Source: Loxodes magnus (taxonomy: Eukaryota > Ciliophora > Karyorelictea > Loxodida > Loxodidae). From it: 64,000 nucleotides of DNA. This document shows, piece by piece, positions 38,290-51,122 of this stretch (positions are counted from its first letter, which is position 1; every line of letters starts with the position of its first letter). The notes beneath the pieces were generated by a model. That model was not told the DNA's origin. It did not search any database and saw only the letters and a program-made list of their open reading frames with translations. The translations under genes were made by a program, and so were the position numbers. Location of the stretch: contig CAMPDV010000117.1 of assembly GCA_946699065.1 (NCBI GenBank), forward strand, positions 62,001 through 126,000, read 5' to 3'.

Positions 38290-39160
38290 TAAAAGCTTGG
38301 CGTTCTTTAAGGTATTTCAATTTCTTTTCCGCGATTGTTTTATAAAATTTTTAAAGTCTCTAAATCTCTTCTCCTTGCTATACATATGGTAGATGTGTAT
38401 TTTTCATTTATATATTATTTGATATTTTTTTCTTGTATATTTTTCCTAATTAATTACAATATAATCTTTTTCTTTCCTTTTTAGCTATATTTGAAATTGT
38501 TTCGTCTTTTTGTTTTCCTACTTCTTCTAGTAGCTTCAATACTCTTATTTAAATTTATAAAATTTCAAGTATCTTTTCCACAGATGTGTTTGAGAGTTGC
38601 AGAAGTAGCATCGTTTTTTCTTGTTTAGGTTTAAATCTTGAGTTTTCTGCTCCTTCAATTATCATTGGATTATTACCTAAACTCTTAGTTCCATTTTATG
38701 ATGAAATTTTTGTTAAATTATCTTCTATATCTTCTATCTTATCGCCAAGATCTTTCTGCTTCTATTTCTGTTTTATGATTAGGTTTTTTGGGTCTTGCTA
38801 AATATTTCAAAAGGTATTACAGTCTCTTTATAGGTCATGATTCTCGTTTCTATTTCCACTTCAATTTTAAGTTTTTCCATCAGTATTTAATATCTTTCTT
38901 CAGTTTTTTTATCTCTTCATGAATATTCAGAGACACTTTTATTAGGTATTCATTGACTTATTAATTACTATATGGTGAGATTCGTGACTTCTGAGCGCTT
39001 TGTATTTTTAGCCTATTTATTAGGTTTTTCTTCAAAGGTGGAAGGGTCATCTTGATAGGTGATCATTTTGATGCCCTTTTCCTGGCTAAAGCCTTTTAGG
39101 ATGTCGTTAACTCTTGTTTCTCTAGTAACCGCGAAAAATCCCGATTTGAATTCTGACATT
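38290..39160 (-). pseudogene. Retroelement ORF1 relic with near-complete knuckle
   Basis: On the minus strand, Lys/Glu-rich coiled-coil pieces (E-E-I-K-K-L-K-K-D-I-K and K-I-E-D-I-E-D-N-L-T-K-I) lie in different frames. They are followed by N-P-M-I-I-E-G-A-E-N, then after another frame change R-C-Y-F-C-N-S-Q-T-H-L-W-K-R-Y. This lines up with the knuckle of the 58684 copy except that the last Cys is Tyr. At least two frameshifts show it is decayed. Other open frames on the plus strand here (38586 and 39059) are shadows. Confidence 0.55.
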
Positions 39161-40915
39161 TTTAATTTCCACATTAATTTTAGTTTTTTAAATTACGCTC
39201 GTTATAAAAATTTAAAAGATGCTAGCTTTGACTACATCAAGCATACCTTAAAAAGAACTTCATTAATTCAAATATACATATTTGGCAAAGAAATAAATTG
39301 TAATTATTTTATAATTAGTCTTTTAAGGTCTTTATTTTTATTTCTTAAATAGGTTTCTTTTTAAATATAAAATTTTATTATTATAATTAGATTAAGAAAA
39401 CTACTTTTTTATTTTATTTTTTCATAATTATTAGTAAATTGATAAGCATCTTTTATAAAAGTAAGCTTTGATGATATATTTGATATGAATAAGCCAATAT
39501 CCTAAAGATAGATAAAAAGAAATATTATAGTTTGTCTATTGATGTTAAAATTATTATTTCATTTTATATTATTTTCTATTTGTATATTTTAATAAAACAT
39601 TCTGGAATTATATTTCGTTGAATAAGTTGTTAAAAATAAGTTTTTTAAGTCGAAATTTTCTGGTTATTATTTCAAAATTTTTTTAATTTAATTATTCTGA
39701 AGATATTAGCTTACTAAAATTATTCTAGATGATGCTTTTAAATGGCTAGAGGAAGTACCTGGATTATTTTAAATTTTACGCTTTTTCTTTTATTTAAAAT
39801 ATTATTTAATCAAATTTCTGGAAGCCTTGATTTATCTTTATTTTTCTTCGAATTTCAACATAAAAATTCAAAATTTCTTTTCATAAGAAGCTTTTTTCTT
39901 TTTAAGTTAAAAGTTATTAAATCTCCTCATTTTATTATTCTCCTAGTAAAATAAAAAGTAGGATAAGATTAATTAATAGCAAGTAATGCATCTAACTTTA
40001 TATCAATAGATCTTATTTTTAAATTAAAGTATAAAATCGTAAGATCTTCTAAACTTCCTTATGCTTCTTTAATATTCTTGCAATAGTTTTAACTAATTTT
40101 AACTTTTCTATTAATACTAAAATCTACAATCTAGAATAATTCAAAAAATCCTTAATTTGAAAATTTCATAGATTTAGAATTTTTTTTCATTAATGCAAAT
40201 ATTTATTCAGTTTAGATAAAATATTGCTATAATAGATTTTTAATACCTCAATGAAGAATTTAGTCTTGATTATATAAAACTATGTGTCAGATGTTTAATT
40301 TATAAATAAAATAAGAGCTAAAATAAAAAAATTAGGAGGATGAATTATATGCTCTAATTTTATTTTTCTTGGCTTTGATTTTAAATCAAAAGTAGCTTAA
40401 TCACATTTAACTTTGGTTAATATTTTTAAGAAAAATAAATAGTTCTTTAATCAATTAAATTTAGTATAATTTTAACACAATTAAAGAGATGAATAATTAG
40501 ATTTCTAATAAAGACACTATAAAATTTAGAAATTCATTTTATATCTTTTGCCAGCACGTTTTTCTATGTGGAACAATAAGGAACGATAATGTTTTAAACA
40601 GGATATACATAAATTGAAATAAGTATTTTAAAAATATTAGTTTCATTAATAAAAAACAATAATAATTTAAGCTTTTAAAATTATTCTTTTTATCTTAATA
40701 TAATTGCTCGTTTCTAGTAGGCCTATTATTGAAATATTATTATTCGCAAAGTTTATTTATTAAATATCTCATTTTTTGTTTTAAATGCTAATTATTATGA
40801 TATACCATCTAGAGTTTCTTTCAATAGTTATATAAATTTTTCTTTAGTGTAAGTATTAAGAAGGTATCTTTAAAATGTAGTTGAATTAAAAAGATAATCT
40901 TTTATAAAGTTAATA
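39161..40915. other. AT-rich intergenic before receptor gene 1
   Basis: No gene supported. A plus-strand frame in phase with the receptor continues upstream of 40916 with few TGAs, but its sequence has no counterpart upstream of the paralog, so the ATG at 40916 is taken as the start. Confidence 0.4.
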
Positions 40916-42617
40916 ATGGAGTCATTTAATAGCTATAAATTCTAGAGTTCAATGCTATAAGCTTTCTTCATAAAGAAAATTGCCTTTCCACTTCACTTAT
41001 TATCATTTATTGTTGCATATTAAAACGAGGCAAATTAAGTAGAATGACTTGTCACGATTTTTCGATTCGGTATCTGATTAGGGTATGCAACTTGTAATAA
41101 TTCCAAGAATTAAAATCATCTGAATAATATAGTCTGCATTTCAATAGCTTATTGCATGATAGAAGCTTTCCTTTTGATTGCATATCAAGCTAATTTATCG
41201 TGACTTGGATTGATGATTGTAATTTGATTTCCTAATGTAAGTAATCTATTAGTAAGAAACTGAAAAATCCAACTTCCTGTTTATATTTTTTGTGTTTCTC
41301 TTGCACTTGCAAAATGTTTCTAAAATGGATTACTAAACTTTAGTTTCAATTACTAGTTTTGACTGTTCCTTATTATACTGATTAACGGAGTTAGCATAAT
41401 GTCTTCACATTATGAGCAGTATACTCTGTTTCTAACCTAAAAATAAATCCAAGAAGATGCGATTTAGTTCAAATTTATATCTTCCATCACAAGGGCAGCA
41501 ATTATAGTTATAGACGATTAATTCAAAATATTATGGGAAAATTATGCAGTTTAAGAACTATTTTAGAAGAGAAGCATTTTACAAATAATAAAGGATGCTT
41601 AGTATTATAATCAAGAAATCACAACTAAGTTTGAAAAAGACTTAGAAGATTATATTAGCAGCAAAAAACCCATTTAAAAACCATTCTAGAAAGTTTCCTT
41701 AAAGAACTTCTAGATTTATGGATCCTTAGATAATTACCAAATTTTAGAAATTGAAGCTCTTAATACTATCTGGTAAGGATAAAATGCTATCATTCTTAAT
41801 ATATTAGACATCACTGATATTTAGAAAGAGATATAGAAAATAGAAAATACTAAGTAAGAGGATAAGTATAAAGATCTTTTTCTAAGATCTCTTAATTATG
41901 AGGTTCATGATCCTGTTTAGTCTATTTAAAAAGCAAGTCACTAATTACTAACTTCACTTGAAAATATCCATAAAGACAAAGATTAAAAGGAAAATAGACT
42001 TAAAGAAGAAGTGCTTGATTTCATTGAAATTACGAAAACAATTTACTAGAAATCAAGAAAATTAATGAATGTGACAGGATAGCTTCATGAAATCGTTTAG
42101 ATTTAGAATAAAAGTATTCAAACCAACTATAGCATTTTTAAAGTTAAATAACTCCTCAAGGAAGCAATCTCTATGATTAGAAAAGATGTAGAAAGAAAGA
42201 GTATTAGCTTAAGCATTGAAATAAATTTAAAAGTACCTGCTCAAATTAATTCGGATTATAATAAAGTTTTATATACTCTTCAGAATATGCTTTTCAATTC
42301 TGTTAAATACACTGAAAGAGGAAAAATAACGATTAAAGTGAAACATTCAGTTAACTACAAGTCTTAAGAAGAAAAAGAAATGTTTGATCTGTATAAGTTC
42401 ATTGTTTATGATACTGGAAAAGGCCTAGATGTATAAACTTTCAAGTAAATTTTAATACAGAAGTAACAGTGATAAGCCCTTTTAATAAGGTTTTGGACTT
42501 GGACTCTACATATCTTCTCAAATGGCATATGTATTAAGCGAAAGATATATAGAAGTGAAGTCCGAAATAGATTCCTTTTCTAAATTTTCATTTTTTGCAA
42601 GAGCAAAGAAAGTTTGA
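40916..42617 (+). CDS. Six-TM PAS histidine-kinase-like receptor, copy 1
   Basis: Two exons (40916-42444, 42461-42617) encode 561 residues ending at TGA. The N-terminus has six hydrophobic segments within about residues 15-160, including H-L-L-S-F-I-V-A-Y and F-W-L-F-L-I-I-L-I-N-G-V. A PAS-like domain follows (A-A-I-I-V-I-D-D-Q-F-K-I-L-W-E-N to I-I-L-N-I-L-D-I-T-D). The dimerisation helix that normally carries S-H-E-L-R-T-P-L reads N-Y-E-V-H-D-P-V: Tyr328 replaces the phospho-His. The ATPase part is intact: N box N-M-L-F-N-S-V-K-Y-T (457-466), G1 D-T-G-K-G (499-503), G2 G-F-G-L-G-L (520-525). No receiver domain is present. Probably a membrane sensor that binds ATP but cannot autophosphorylate in the usual way. 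The paralog starts at 48646 with the same start, intron and length. Confidence 0.88.
42445..42460 (+). other. 16-nt intron in receptor copy 1
   Basis: GTAAATTTTAATACAG. Removing it joins T-F-K to S-N-S-D-K-P-F-Q-Q-G-F-G-L-G-L and restores the G2 ATP-binding box, which is otherwise out of frame. The same intron sits at 50175-50190 in the paralog. Confidence 0.92.
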
Positions 42618-43809
42618 GCATAAACTCAAAAAATAATTCTTTTTTTTTAATTTAAAAACTACATAAGAGTATTTTAAAAATCCTAAGTCTAAAGTTTTAA
42701 ACTAAAAGATGGTATATTTTTATTTTAATTAAACCTAAAATCCATAATATTATCTCTCAAAACTCTTAGTAATTATTTAAACTTTTAATATTATTTATAA
42801 TTATTTTGTTTATATTTGAATCAAATATTTATTTTTTTAGGAAGAGGAAGAGGAAGAAAAAGAGAAAGTAAATTATTGAAAAAATTGTGAACTAAAGGTG
42901 TTTTCTATTCTATCATGATATGTAGACTTATATTTTAACTTAAAAAATGAATTATGTCTAATATTTACTAAATTATTTGTCTTTTAAAATTATTTAAAAC
43001 ATTTCAGCATCATCAAAATTATAAAAAGCAACTTTATATTTTAGAAAATTCACATTTTGTTAAAGCAACACATTTTTAGCTTATAATTAAATTAAAAAAT
43101 TAAAAATGTTTATAAAAATAGTGTATAATGATGCTTGACTTTACTCAGCAATACTAAATTAAATTTATTTTTAAACTGGTATAAAATCTAAATTTAATTA
43201 AAAAAAATTATCTTAGTTTAAAAGATAATTTGCTATGCCACTTTTTTGTTTCAATGCAATTTAAAAATTTTCCTTAATTAAGAAACTTGCATAGAAAATT
43301 TTGGGCTTAATATTTTTTATCGAGAAGGATAACTAGGTTTAAAGAGATCATATTTTTTCCTAATTACAAATATATAAATTATAAGAATTGATCATGCTAC
43401 TAAGAAAGATATTACAGGGCTAGGAATAAAAAATTTAATTAAATAAAAAGGTAGAGAATCATTTAATTAACAAAAAATGATAAAACATATTAAATAAATC
43501 ATGTTACTATAATCCTTTACTATTTTCGGAAAATATTTAAATATTTTAAGAAAATCGTATTTAATTATTGCAGGTTTTGTCTTCATTTTTTAATTTATTA
43601 TTTTTATTTAAATTTGTTGAAAAACTAAATTTTTTTTATAACTAATTCTACCATATTTTAGTTCTATTATTTCAATTTTTAGCTTTGAAAGATTTTAATT
43701 GAAATTAATTTTTAAATTAAGTTTAAATTTTTTCAGTTTTTAAATATTTATTTATATTGAATAAAGGAAAGAATAATGAATGTTAAAAAGATTTTATATA
43801 TTTGAAAAG
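42618..43809. other. AT-rich intergenic, no gene seen
   Basis: No supportable feature besides a short purine run (GAGGAAGAGGAAG) near 42841. Confidence 0.45.
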
Positions 43810-44095
43810 ATGGTGGGAGCTGAGAATAACCTTCGTGACAGCACTTTCTGGTTTTATGGCTAGGAACAAGTTCCTTTCCTGTGCTGAGAAAGTCCCTGGT
43901 CAGAGTCATTTTCTGAAGGGAACACTGTCTTTGAGATTATCCGCTCTTGGTAGGGGCTTGAAGCCTGGCTTCTCATAGCGATGGAGCTCCCTAGCAGCTG
44001 TGCCTGGAGCACAACAGGATATCCCCGTTATTCTATAAAAAGAGAGAGTCGGATCGTGCAATCGGAAAGGAGTTTCCGGTCCAAAAACTTTTTTA
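43810..44095 (+). ncRNA. Structured RNA-like repeat, copy B
   Basis: The same unit as 11041-11325, here on the plus strand, starting GATGGTGGGAGCTGAG. It ends with the hairpin GGAAAGGAGTTTCC and then CCAAAAAC followed by a T run (pol III terminator-like). Internal stem GTGC/GCAC replaces GCTTT/AAAGC of copy A. The conserved GGTAGGGGCTTGAAGCCTGG is a B-box candidate. The 3' flank AGTTGAAATTAATTAA is shared with copy A, so the repeated unit extends slightly beyond the RNA-like part. Either a gene for a structured RNA or a SINE derived from one. Confidence 0.55.
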
Positions 44096-45177
44096 GTTGA
44101 AATTAATTAATTAAAAAGATTTTATTGGAGAAAAAGAATAAATAAGTTTCGAAATAAAATAATCTTTTTAAAGCAAAATATTTGAAATTGTAAGACGAAT
44201 GTTTATAAATGAAGCTAGCTATTTACTTTTATATTATATAAACAAATTATTAATTAAATTTTTCACTTTTTAACTTATAAGCGTGGATTTATTTGGCTCA
44301 AATTGTATTTCTTTATTTAGAAAAGATTTCTTAGATAGTAAATAAATCAAGATTTTTTATTAAAATTCATCACTTCTGATATAAAACTAAGAACCTCTTA
44401 TTTTAATAAAATTTAAATAAATTTAATATTTAATTAGCTTTATAGGCAACACAAGCACAAAAATTTAGATATTTATACTTAAATTTTTTATATAAAGCAA
44501 TAGAATTGGTTTATTTATACTTTTTACTTTGATCTTCTAAGTTGGTTTTGTAATATATATGTGTTTTTAGATTTAAAATCCGAATTCCTGTTTTATTTTT
44601 GGGAAATTTAATTGGAGATTTTATTTATTTAGCTATCTATTTGATATCTCTCTTATTGTAAAATTAAAAAATAAATTATATTTAGTTTGCAATTTTCTCA
44701 TTTTCATATTAACGTCTAAAATTTCATAATTAATTTATCAAGAAATCTGATTATTTTATAAGAGATTGAATTAATAAAGTTCTAAAGCTTATTAAATAGA
44801 CTTTATATCAAAGTAAGAATGTTCTAATTTTTAATTTTTGGAAAGAAAATTTGAAAATACTCAATCATTTAAAATAAAAATCTTAAAATAAATATCTTTA
44901 TAGTAAGTATTAAAATAAAAAAGATTTTGTTAAAACTAACTTTGGATCTAAATCAATAAATTACATAATTAATATTCTTTTTTAATATTTTAATTTATTA
45001 TGCTTATTTTCTTGCTTATAATTATAAAACTAAATCATTCAAATATTCTAATAGTTAGAGAATTTATTAGAGATTTTAAAATTAGATTTTTTTCATAAGT
45101 TTGCCAAAAAATTACAAATGGTTAGCAATTATTATATTCTAATTTATATTTAAAAAAACTTTAAATTATTATTTATA
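44096..45177. other. AT-rich intergenic, no gene seen
   Basis: Nothing supportable. Confidence 0.45.
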
Positions 45178-45250
45178 GGGGAACTAGCTCAAATGGTAGA
45201 GCGCTCGCTTTGCATGCGAGAGGCAACGGGATCGATACCCGTGTTCTCCA
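45178..45250 (+). tRNA. tRNA-Ala (UGC), second copy
   Basis: Base-for-base the same 73-nt cloverleaf as 27134-27206, with anticodon TGC, G3-U70 and a T run right after the discriminator A. Flanking sequence is unrelated to that of the other copies. Confidence 0.97.
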
Positions 45251-48200
45251 TTTTGTATTTGAATAATTAATTATAATTTTAAATTTTCTTGATAAGTATT
45301 AGTTTAATAACTAAAGCTGTATTATTTTAATGTAGTTATCTATAATACTTATTTCATTCACTATGTTTTTTTAAATTATAAATATTGCTTCAATATTTTA
45401 ATCCAATTTTAAAAACTTTAATTAATCTAAACATTTTTCAACACATTTAGTAAATAAATTTAAGGTAAAATTAGTAAAATAAAACTTTATTAATAAAAGG
45501 TCTTAATTATAATTAACTATTTAGGGTAAAAATCTATTTATAAACCTAGGATTTATATAATATCTTAATTATCTTTTATCTATTAAGCATTTTGATTATA
45601 AAATAATACAGAGAATTAAAGTATATCAATTTAAATTAAAATAAGTATACTATTATATTTTATTTATACCTTATAGATTTTTTATTTCTCTTATATTAAT
45701 TTAATTTTCTAGTCTAACTTTATAATTGTTATTTACCTCTCTTCATTTTAAATTTAAGTTTTCAAAAGAAAAATTGTATATCTATATGAAGTGATTTTAT
45801 TTCTTCTATGTCTTATCATTTTATTCGCTTTTAGACTTATTTACAAATCAAGCTGAAAAATTAATTTATCATTTTTAATTTTTTATGCTTTTTTAATAAT
45901 TTATCTAGATTAAACAAAATTTAAAAAATTATCATAAGCATCTCTCAATTTTTTTTGGTATTAATAATAAAATTAACATGAATAGTTACTTTTACACACT
46001 AAATAAGGATAATTATGTAACTTGCTTTATCTTTTTATAAACTTTTTCGAACAATTAAAGAAAATAAATTTGCTTAAAAACTTTGAATAAATCTCTATTT
46101 ATCAGAACATAAAAAAGTCTCCTTAATAGATTATATTTAACCTATTATTCACTCGTTAAGGATATTAGAATAAAAGGAGAGAAGAAGTTAAAGATATGAA
46201 TCATAAAATAAATATTTTAATTTGATTGCATACAAATTATAAAGACTTTATTTATTTTTCAAACACTACTCGAAAAATTATTTAATAAAGTCAAATTAAA
46301 ATACATAACAAGCATGTAATAAACTGAGAGCAATATAGAATAAATTTATTCTATAAAAAATAATTTAATTTAAATTTTTAAATTAAAATTACCGAATCTT
46401 GTTCTTTAATCAGATATTTAACATGTTAAAATAAAATAATATAGTCCTTAGAATCAATTTAAAGAGAACTAAAGAGAAAAAATAATAATAGCAATTAAGT
46501 TCAATGTTTTTTATGAATTTAATAAGATAATTTTTTTTAAGAAATTTAACTTAATTTTATAATTTAAAAGTTAATTTAATAAAACTTAATTATTTAGTTT
46601 TTAACTTTAAATTTTTATTTTTCATTATTCTAAATTCTAAAAATCTATAACTCTAGCTAAGAATTTTGATGTTGAAGTTTTGCCAATATTTTTTAATGAA
46701 GGTATTGATTATGCGAAAAATATTCACTTTTATAAAAATAACCAAGAATAAAGATTCAAGCTTTTGATTATATTTAGTAGGTTATCTTATCATTAATTAA
46801 AAACCGTAATTTTATCTTTTAATATTTAAGAATTGTATTGAAAATTATTTAATAAATAGCTTTATTTAATTTATTCAGATCAGCGAAAGCAACTATAATT
46901 TTAAGATGTATAATAACTTATAAACAATAAGCCTATTAATAAATAAATTCTTTTCTAATTGGCACAAATCGCTATTTTAATTTTCTTTGAGTTTAGAATA
47001 AACATTTTTAAATTTCTTAAATATCTAAATCTTCTAAACTTAAAATAAAGGGACTTAGAGATATATTAAATAAAATTAATATAATATTTATTTTATATCT
47101 AAATAAATTAGAGCTACAATTATACCAAAATATTCATATGCTCTTCTATAATTTTAATTTAATTCACTTAAAAAAGTTATTGTATGAAGATTTTGATTTT
47201 AATAAAATGCTTAAATTATTTAAATTTATAAATGCTATATCTCTTCTCTCACCTTGTTTCTTCGCTTTTTCTATCTTACTATCGATTCTCATAATTTTTT
47301 TTCTTCCTATGCCTCCTTCTATCTTTATGTTTTAACTAAATAGTAATTGTCTTTTACTCTATAAATTCTTGTGAAAATTTTGTTTTTGTGGTATGTTATT
47401 AATATCCTAACTCAGTTTTTATTAGTTTTATTATATAAACTTAGATTATTATTATTATCCTTAATGAAGCTGCTTTTTTTATACTAATTTGCTTTTCTTC
47501 TAAGTAAGGAGAATATAATCTCAATAAGCTTATATATTAAATGACTCTTGTTATTATTTTAGACTTTTAGTGCTAAAGATTTAACCTTAAAAATAAAGAT
47601 ATTTATTGCTCTCTATTAAATTTTAAGATTTTATTACTTCTAACCAAACTAATCTAGGAATTATTTTAAAATATGAAGAACTATCTATTTTTCATAGAAA
47701 TAATCTATCTAAATTAAGCTTTTATTATTTCTTTTTTAAGAGGCTATAGAGTATAATTATAATTTATAAAGTGAAATAAAAAACAGCAATTGTAAATTTC
47801 TAAAAGCTAAGTAAAGATCATAGTTCATTATTTCCAGGATTTTTTTGGTTTTTATAATTGTTATAATTTTTATTTAGACTTAATTTATTTATCTAAGGGC
47901 AAATATTAAAAATTAGCTTAGAGAATAAAGAAACTTTTTAGATGTTTTCATTTAAACTTCAATGTTTTAAATTTTAACTTAAAAACTTAAGGTTATCATG
48001 ACTTAATTCTCTAATTATAAAGATGCAACTTTTTGAAATGATACTTTTGAGAGAGCTCATAATATCATTTTTTACAAGAGAAGAAACATCCTAAAGTAGT
48101 TATCTTAATAAATTTTGAAATAATTAGATATCTAATTTTAATGAAAATGCATTATATCATATCTATATCTAGTAGCTTGTATTTCTCCTTTAGATATTTA

Positions 48201-48645
48201 GATAATGCTTAAGCTAAAATATTAAAGTTTCATTTAGGACTATATTAATTTATTATTTTCATAGCTAATTGTTGCTTTATTTTAAGAATAATTTAGATTA
48301 ATTTCTCAATTTTTTTATTATTCAAATCATTAAGTTTAGCTTATCCTATGTTTTACCTTAAGATCTATTTTGATGAATTAGTAATATTTTTATTTTTAAA
48401 ATGTTCCATAGAAGAATTTAGAAAATAGAGGCTAATGAGGAAGGATAAAGAAGGCACTTGATTATCATGTAATTGTGATTAATTATTAGTCTATCTTGGA
48501 ATTTCAATGGTAAATGCATGAATGAGAAGAACTTAAAAGTTATAAAGGTTTGATTAGAATTAAATAAGTAGATGAAGAGTATTTAATTAGATTATTTATA
48601 AAATAAATTAGATTTTTAATTAGCCTTTGCTTACATTTTATATAT
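45251..48645. other. AT-rich intergenic, no gene seen
   Basis: 3.4 kb without a motif-bearing frame. The short frame at 47138 is hydrophobic and unsupported. Confidence 0.4.
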
Positions 48646-50347
48646 ATGGAGTCTTTTAGCAGTTTTAAATTCCAAAGTTCTATTTTCTAAATTTTTTTTA
48701 TTAAAACCGTGTGCTTTCCAGTGCATATTCTTTCCTTTATTATTGCTTACCACTATGAAACTAATTCAACTGAGTGAATAATCATTGGATTGAGATTCTG
48801 TTACTGATTGGCTGTTGCTTCCCTAGATGATACGAAATATTAAAATTATTTAAAGTTAGTTTTCTATTCAACAGTTTTCTACTGCTTCTTAGAGAGCTTC
48901 CTTATAATTTAAGCTTTTCCAAATTTAACCTGACTAGGATTACAGATTATCATATGAACTCCTTCACTTGGAAATTTATGTATTAGAAACTGGAAGATTT
49001 AACTACCTTCTTATGCTATAACTGTTCTATTGGCTTTATATAAGTGCTACTAAAACGGATTGTTAAGCTTCAGTTTTAATTACTAAGTCTGACTCTATTT
49101 TATTATAGTAATAAACGGAGTTAGCATAATGTCTTCTCACTATGAGCAGTATGCTCTATTTCTCACTTAGAAGCAAATTTAAGAAGACGCTATTTAGTTT
49201 AAGTTCATTTCCTCTACTACTAGAGCAGCTATACTTGTAATTGGAAAATAATCCAATATTTTATGGGAAAATTACGCAGTTCAGGATCTTTTCTAGAAGC
49301 GTAATATAATCAAGATTTTAAAGGACGCTAACTATTACAGTTAAAGCATTCAAACCAATTTTTATAAAGACCTCAAGGAGTATATTAAAAGCAAGGACAT
49401 TGCTTAGAAGAAATTTAATAAGGTATTAATAAAGAACTTCCAAGTTTACGGATCTTAAGATAATTACCAAATAATAGAAATCGAAGCTCTTAACACTACC
49501 TGGCAAGGATAAGAAGCAGTCATACTTAATGTTCTTGATATCACTGAAATATAAAAAGAAATATAGAAGATTGAGAACATTAAGCAAGAGGATAAGTACA
49601 AAGAACTTTTTCTAAATTCCCTTAATTATGAAGTAAGAGATCCTGTCTAATCTATTTAAAAAGCAAGTCATGAGTTACTAACAACACTAGAAAATTTTTC
49701 AAGAGCATAATAATAGTAGAATACTAATCTTCAACTAGATATGTAAAGCTTTGTCGATGCTCTAAAGATAATTTATTAATAATCCAAAACCTTAATGAAT
49801 GTGACAGGATAGCTACATGAAATAGTTTAAATTTAGACTAATAATATTCAATTAAATTACAGTAATTTCGAGGTAAAATAAATTCTTAAAGAAGCAGCAT
49901 CTATGATAAGAAAAGACATTGAGAAAAAAGGCTTAAGCTTAAAACTAATAATAAAACCTCAAGTTCCATCTCTCATAACTTCTGATTGAAGCAAAATAAT
50001 CTACACTCTTCAAAATATGCTTTTCAATTCTGTTAAATACACTGAAAAAGGAAAAATAATGATTAAAGTGAAACCTTCAGTTAACTACAAGTCTTAAGAA
50101 GAAAAAGAAATGTTTGATCTGTATAAGTTCATTGTTTATGATACTGGAAAAGGCCTAGATGTATAAACTTTCAAGTAAATTTTAATACAGAAGTAACAGT
50201 GATAAGCCCTTTTAATAAGGTTTTGGACTTGGACTCTACATATCTTCTCAAATGGCATATGTATTAAGCGAAAGATATATAGAAGTGAAGTCCGAAATAG
50301 ATTCCTTTTCTAAATTTTCCTTCTATGTAAGAGCGATGAAAAATTGA
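48646..50347 (+). CDS. Six-TM PAS histidine-kinase-like receptor, copy 2
   Basis: Exons 48646-50174 and 50191-50347 give 561 residues, the same length as copy 1 with no indel (constant offset of 7,730 bp). It starts M-E-S-F-S-S-F-K-F-Q-S-S against M-E-S-F-N-S-Y-K-F-Q-S-S in copy 1. Six hydrophobic segments, a PAS-like domain, N-Y-E-V-R-D-P-V at the H-box (again Tyr, not His), N box N-M-L-F-N-S-V-K-Y-T, G1 D-T-G-K-G and G2 G-F-G-L-G-L are all present. A Trp in T-S-D-W-S-K is TGA where copy 1 has Tyr. The first 1.4 kb differs clearly from copy 1, but 50076-50319 is identical to 42346-42589, intron included, which points to recent gene conversion. Function as for copy 1. Confidence 0.88.
50175..50190 (+). 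other. 16-nt intron in receptor copy 2
   Basis: GTAAATTTTAATACAG, identical to the intron of copy 1 and inside the converted tract. Removal restores the G2 box. Confidence 0.92.
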
Positions 50348-51122
50348 ACTAAGACTTAAAGCTAAATTCTAAATAAGCATTAACTTAAATAATAGAATAA
50401 TAAAGCTTTCAAAGCATTTTAGTTATTTTAAGTATCTAATTCTTCTTTAATAAGCTTTCATGTAATAATAACTAACTTATTGCTTATTTTAGTTAACTTT
50501 TAATCTTTAGCAACTTCTATATCTTAAAATATTTTAATTTTCATTAAGTCTAAGAATTTTTAATAACTATAAGCTTCGTATTTTATAACAAATAAAATAT
50601 GGCAAATATACATAAAGATTTGATATTAAATTAAAGAAATTATTAGTTAAAAAGGGTAAAAGAGATGATAAGTGCGAATAAAATATAAATATGATAAATA
50701 TAATATTAAAATTGTTTAATTATGTAATCTATATATAATGAAGCACTTTTATTTGTTATGAAAATTAAAGTTATTATTTTTATTTAGTGATTAACTTTAA
50801 AGCAAGAAAAATTAGAAAAGCTAATTTCATAAAATAGATATTTCAAAAATAAAATGTATATGATTTAGGAGACTTAGTTCATTATAACTTTTGATATATT
50901 CATGTTCTTATTGAATATGGCTTATGAAATGTGTATTTAACCTCGGAACTTTTAATTATTTAATTTAAGATAAAAAAAGTAATTGGAAACATTTAAAATT
51001 TTAATGAATTTGAAAGAAAATTATTTTAAAAAGTGCTAGATGATTAAAATATTAAGCAATATTATAAAGTTAATTTAAATGCTTTGACTTTAATAAAGTA
51101 ATCTATTATATATATACTTCTA
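50348..51122. other. AT-rich intergenic, no gene seen
   Basis: Nothing supportable. Confidence 0.45.

Noticed and set aside
40534-41397. A 287-codon minus-strand frame whose ATG lies 1 bp from an ATG of receptor copy 1, with a similar frame at 48504-49127
   Set aside because: Both are antisense shadows. The plus strand here encodes the conserved membrane segments of the receptors, which align codon by codon between copies with no indel. The apparent divergent start pair is an accident of the Met inside I-N-G-V-S-I-M-S-S.
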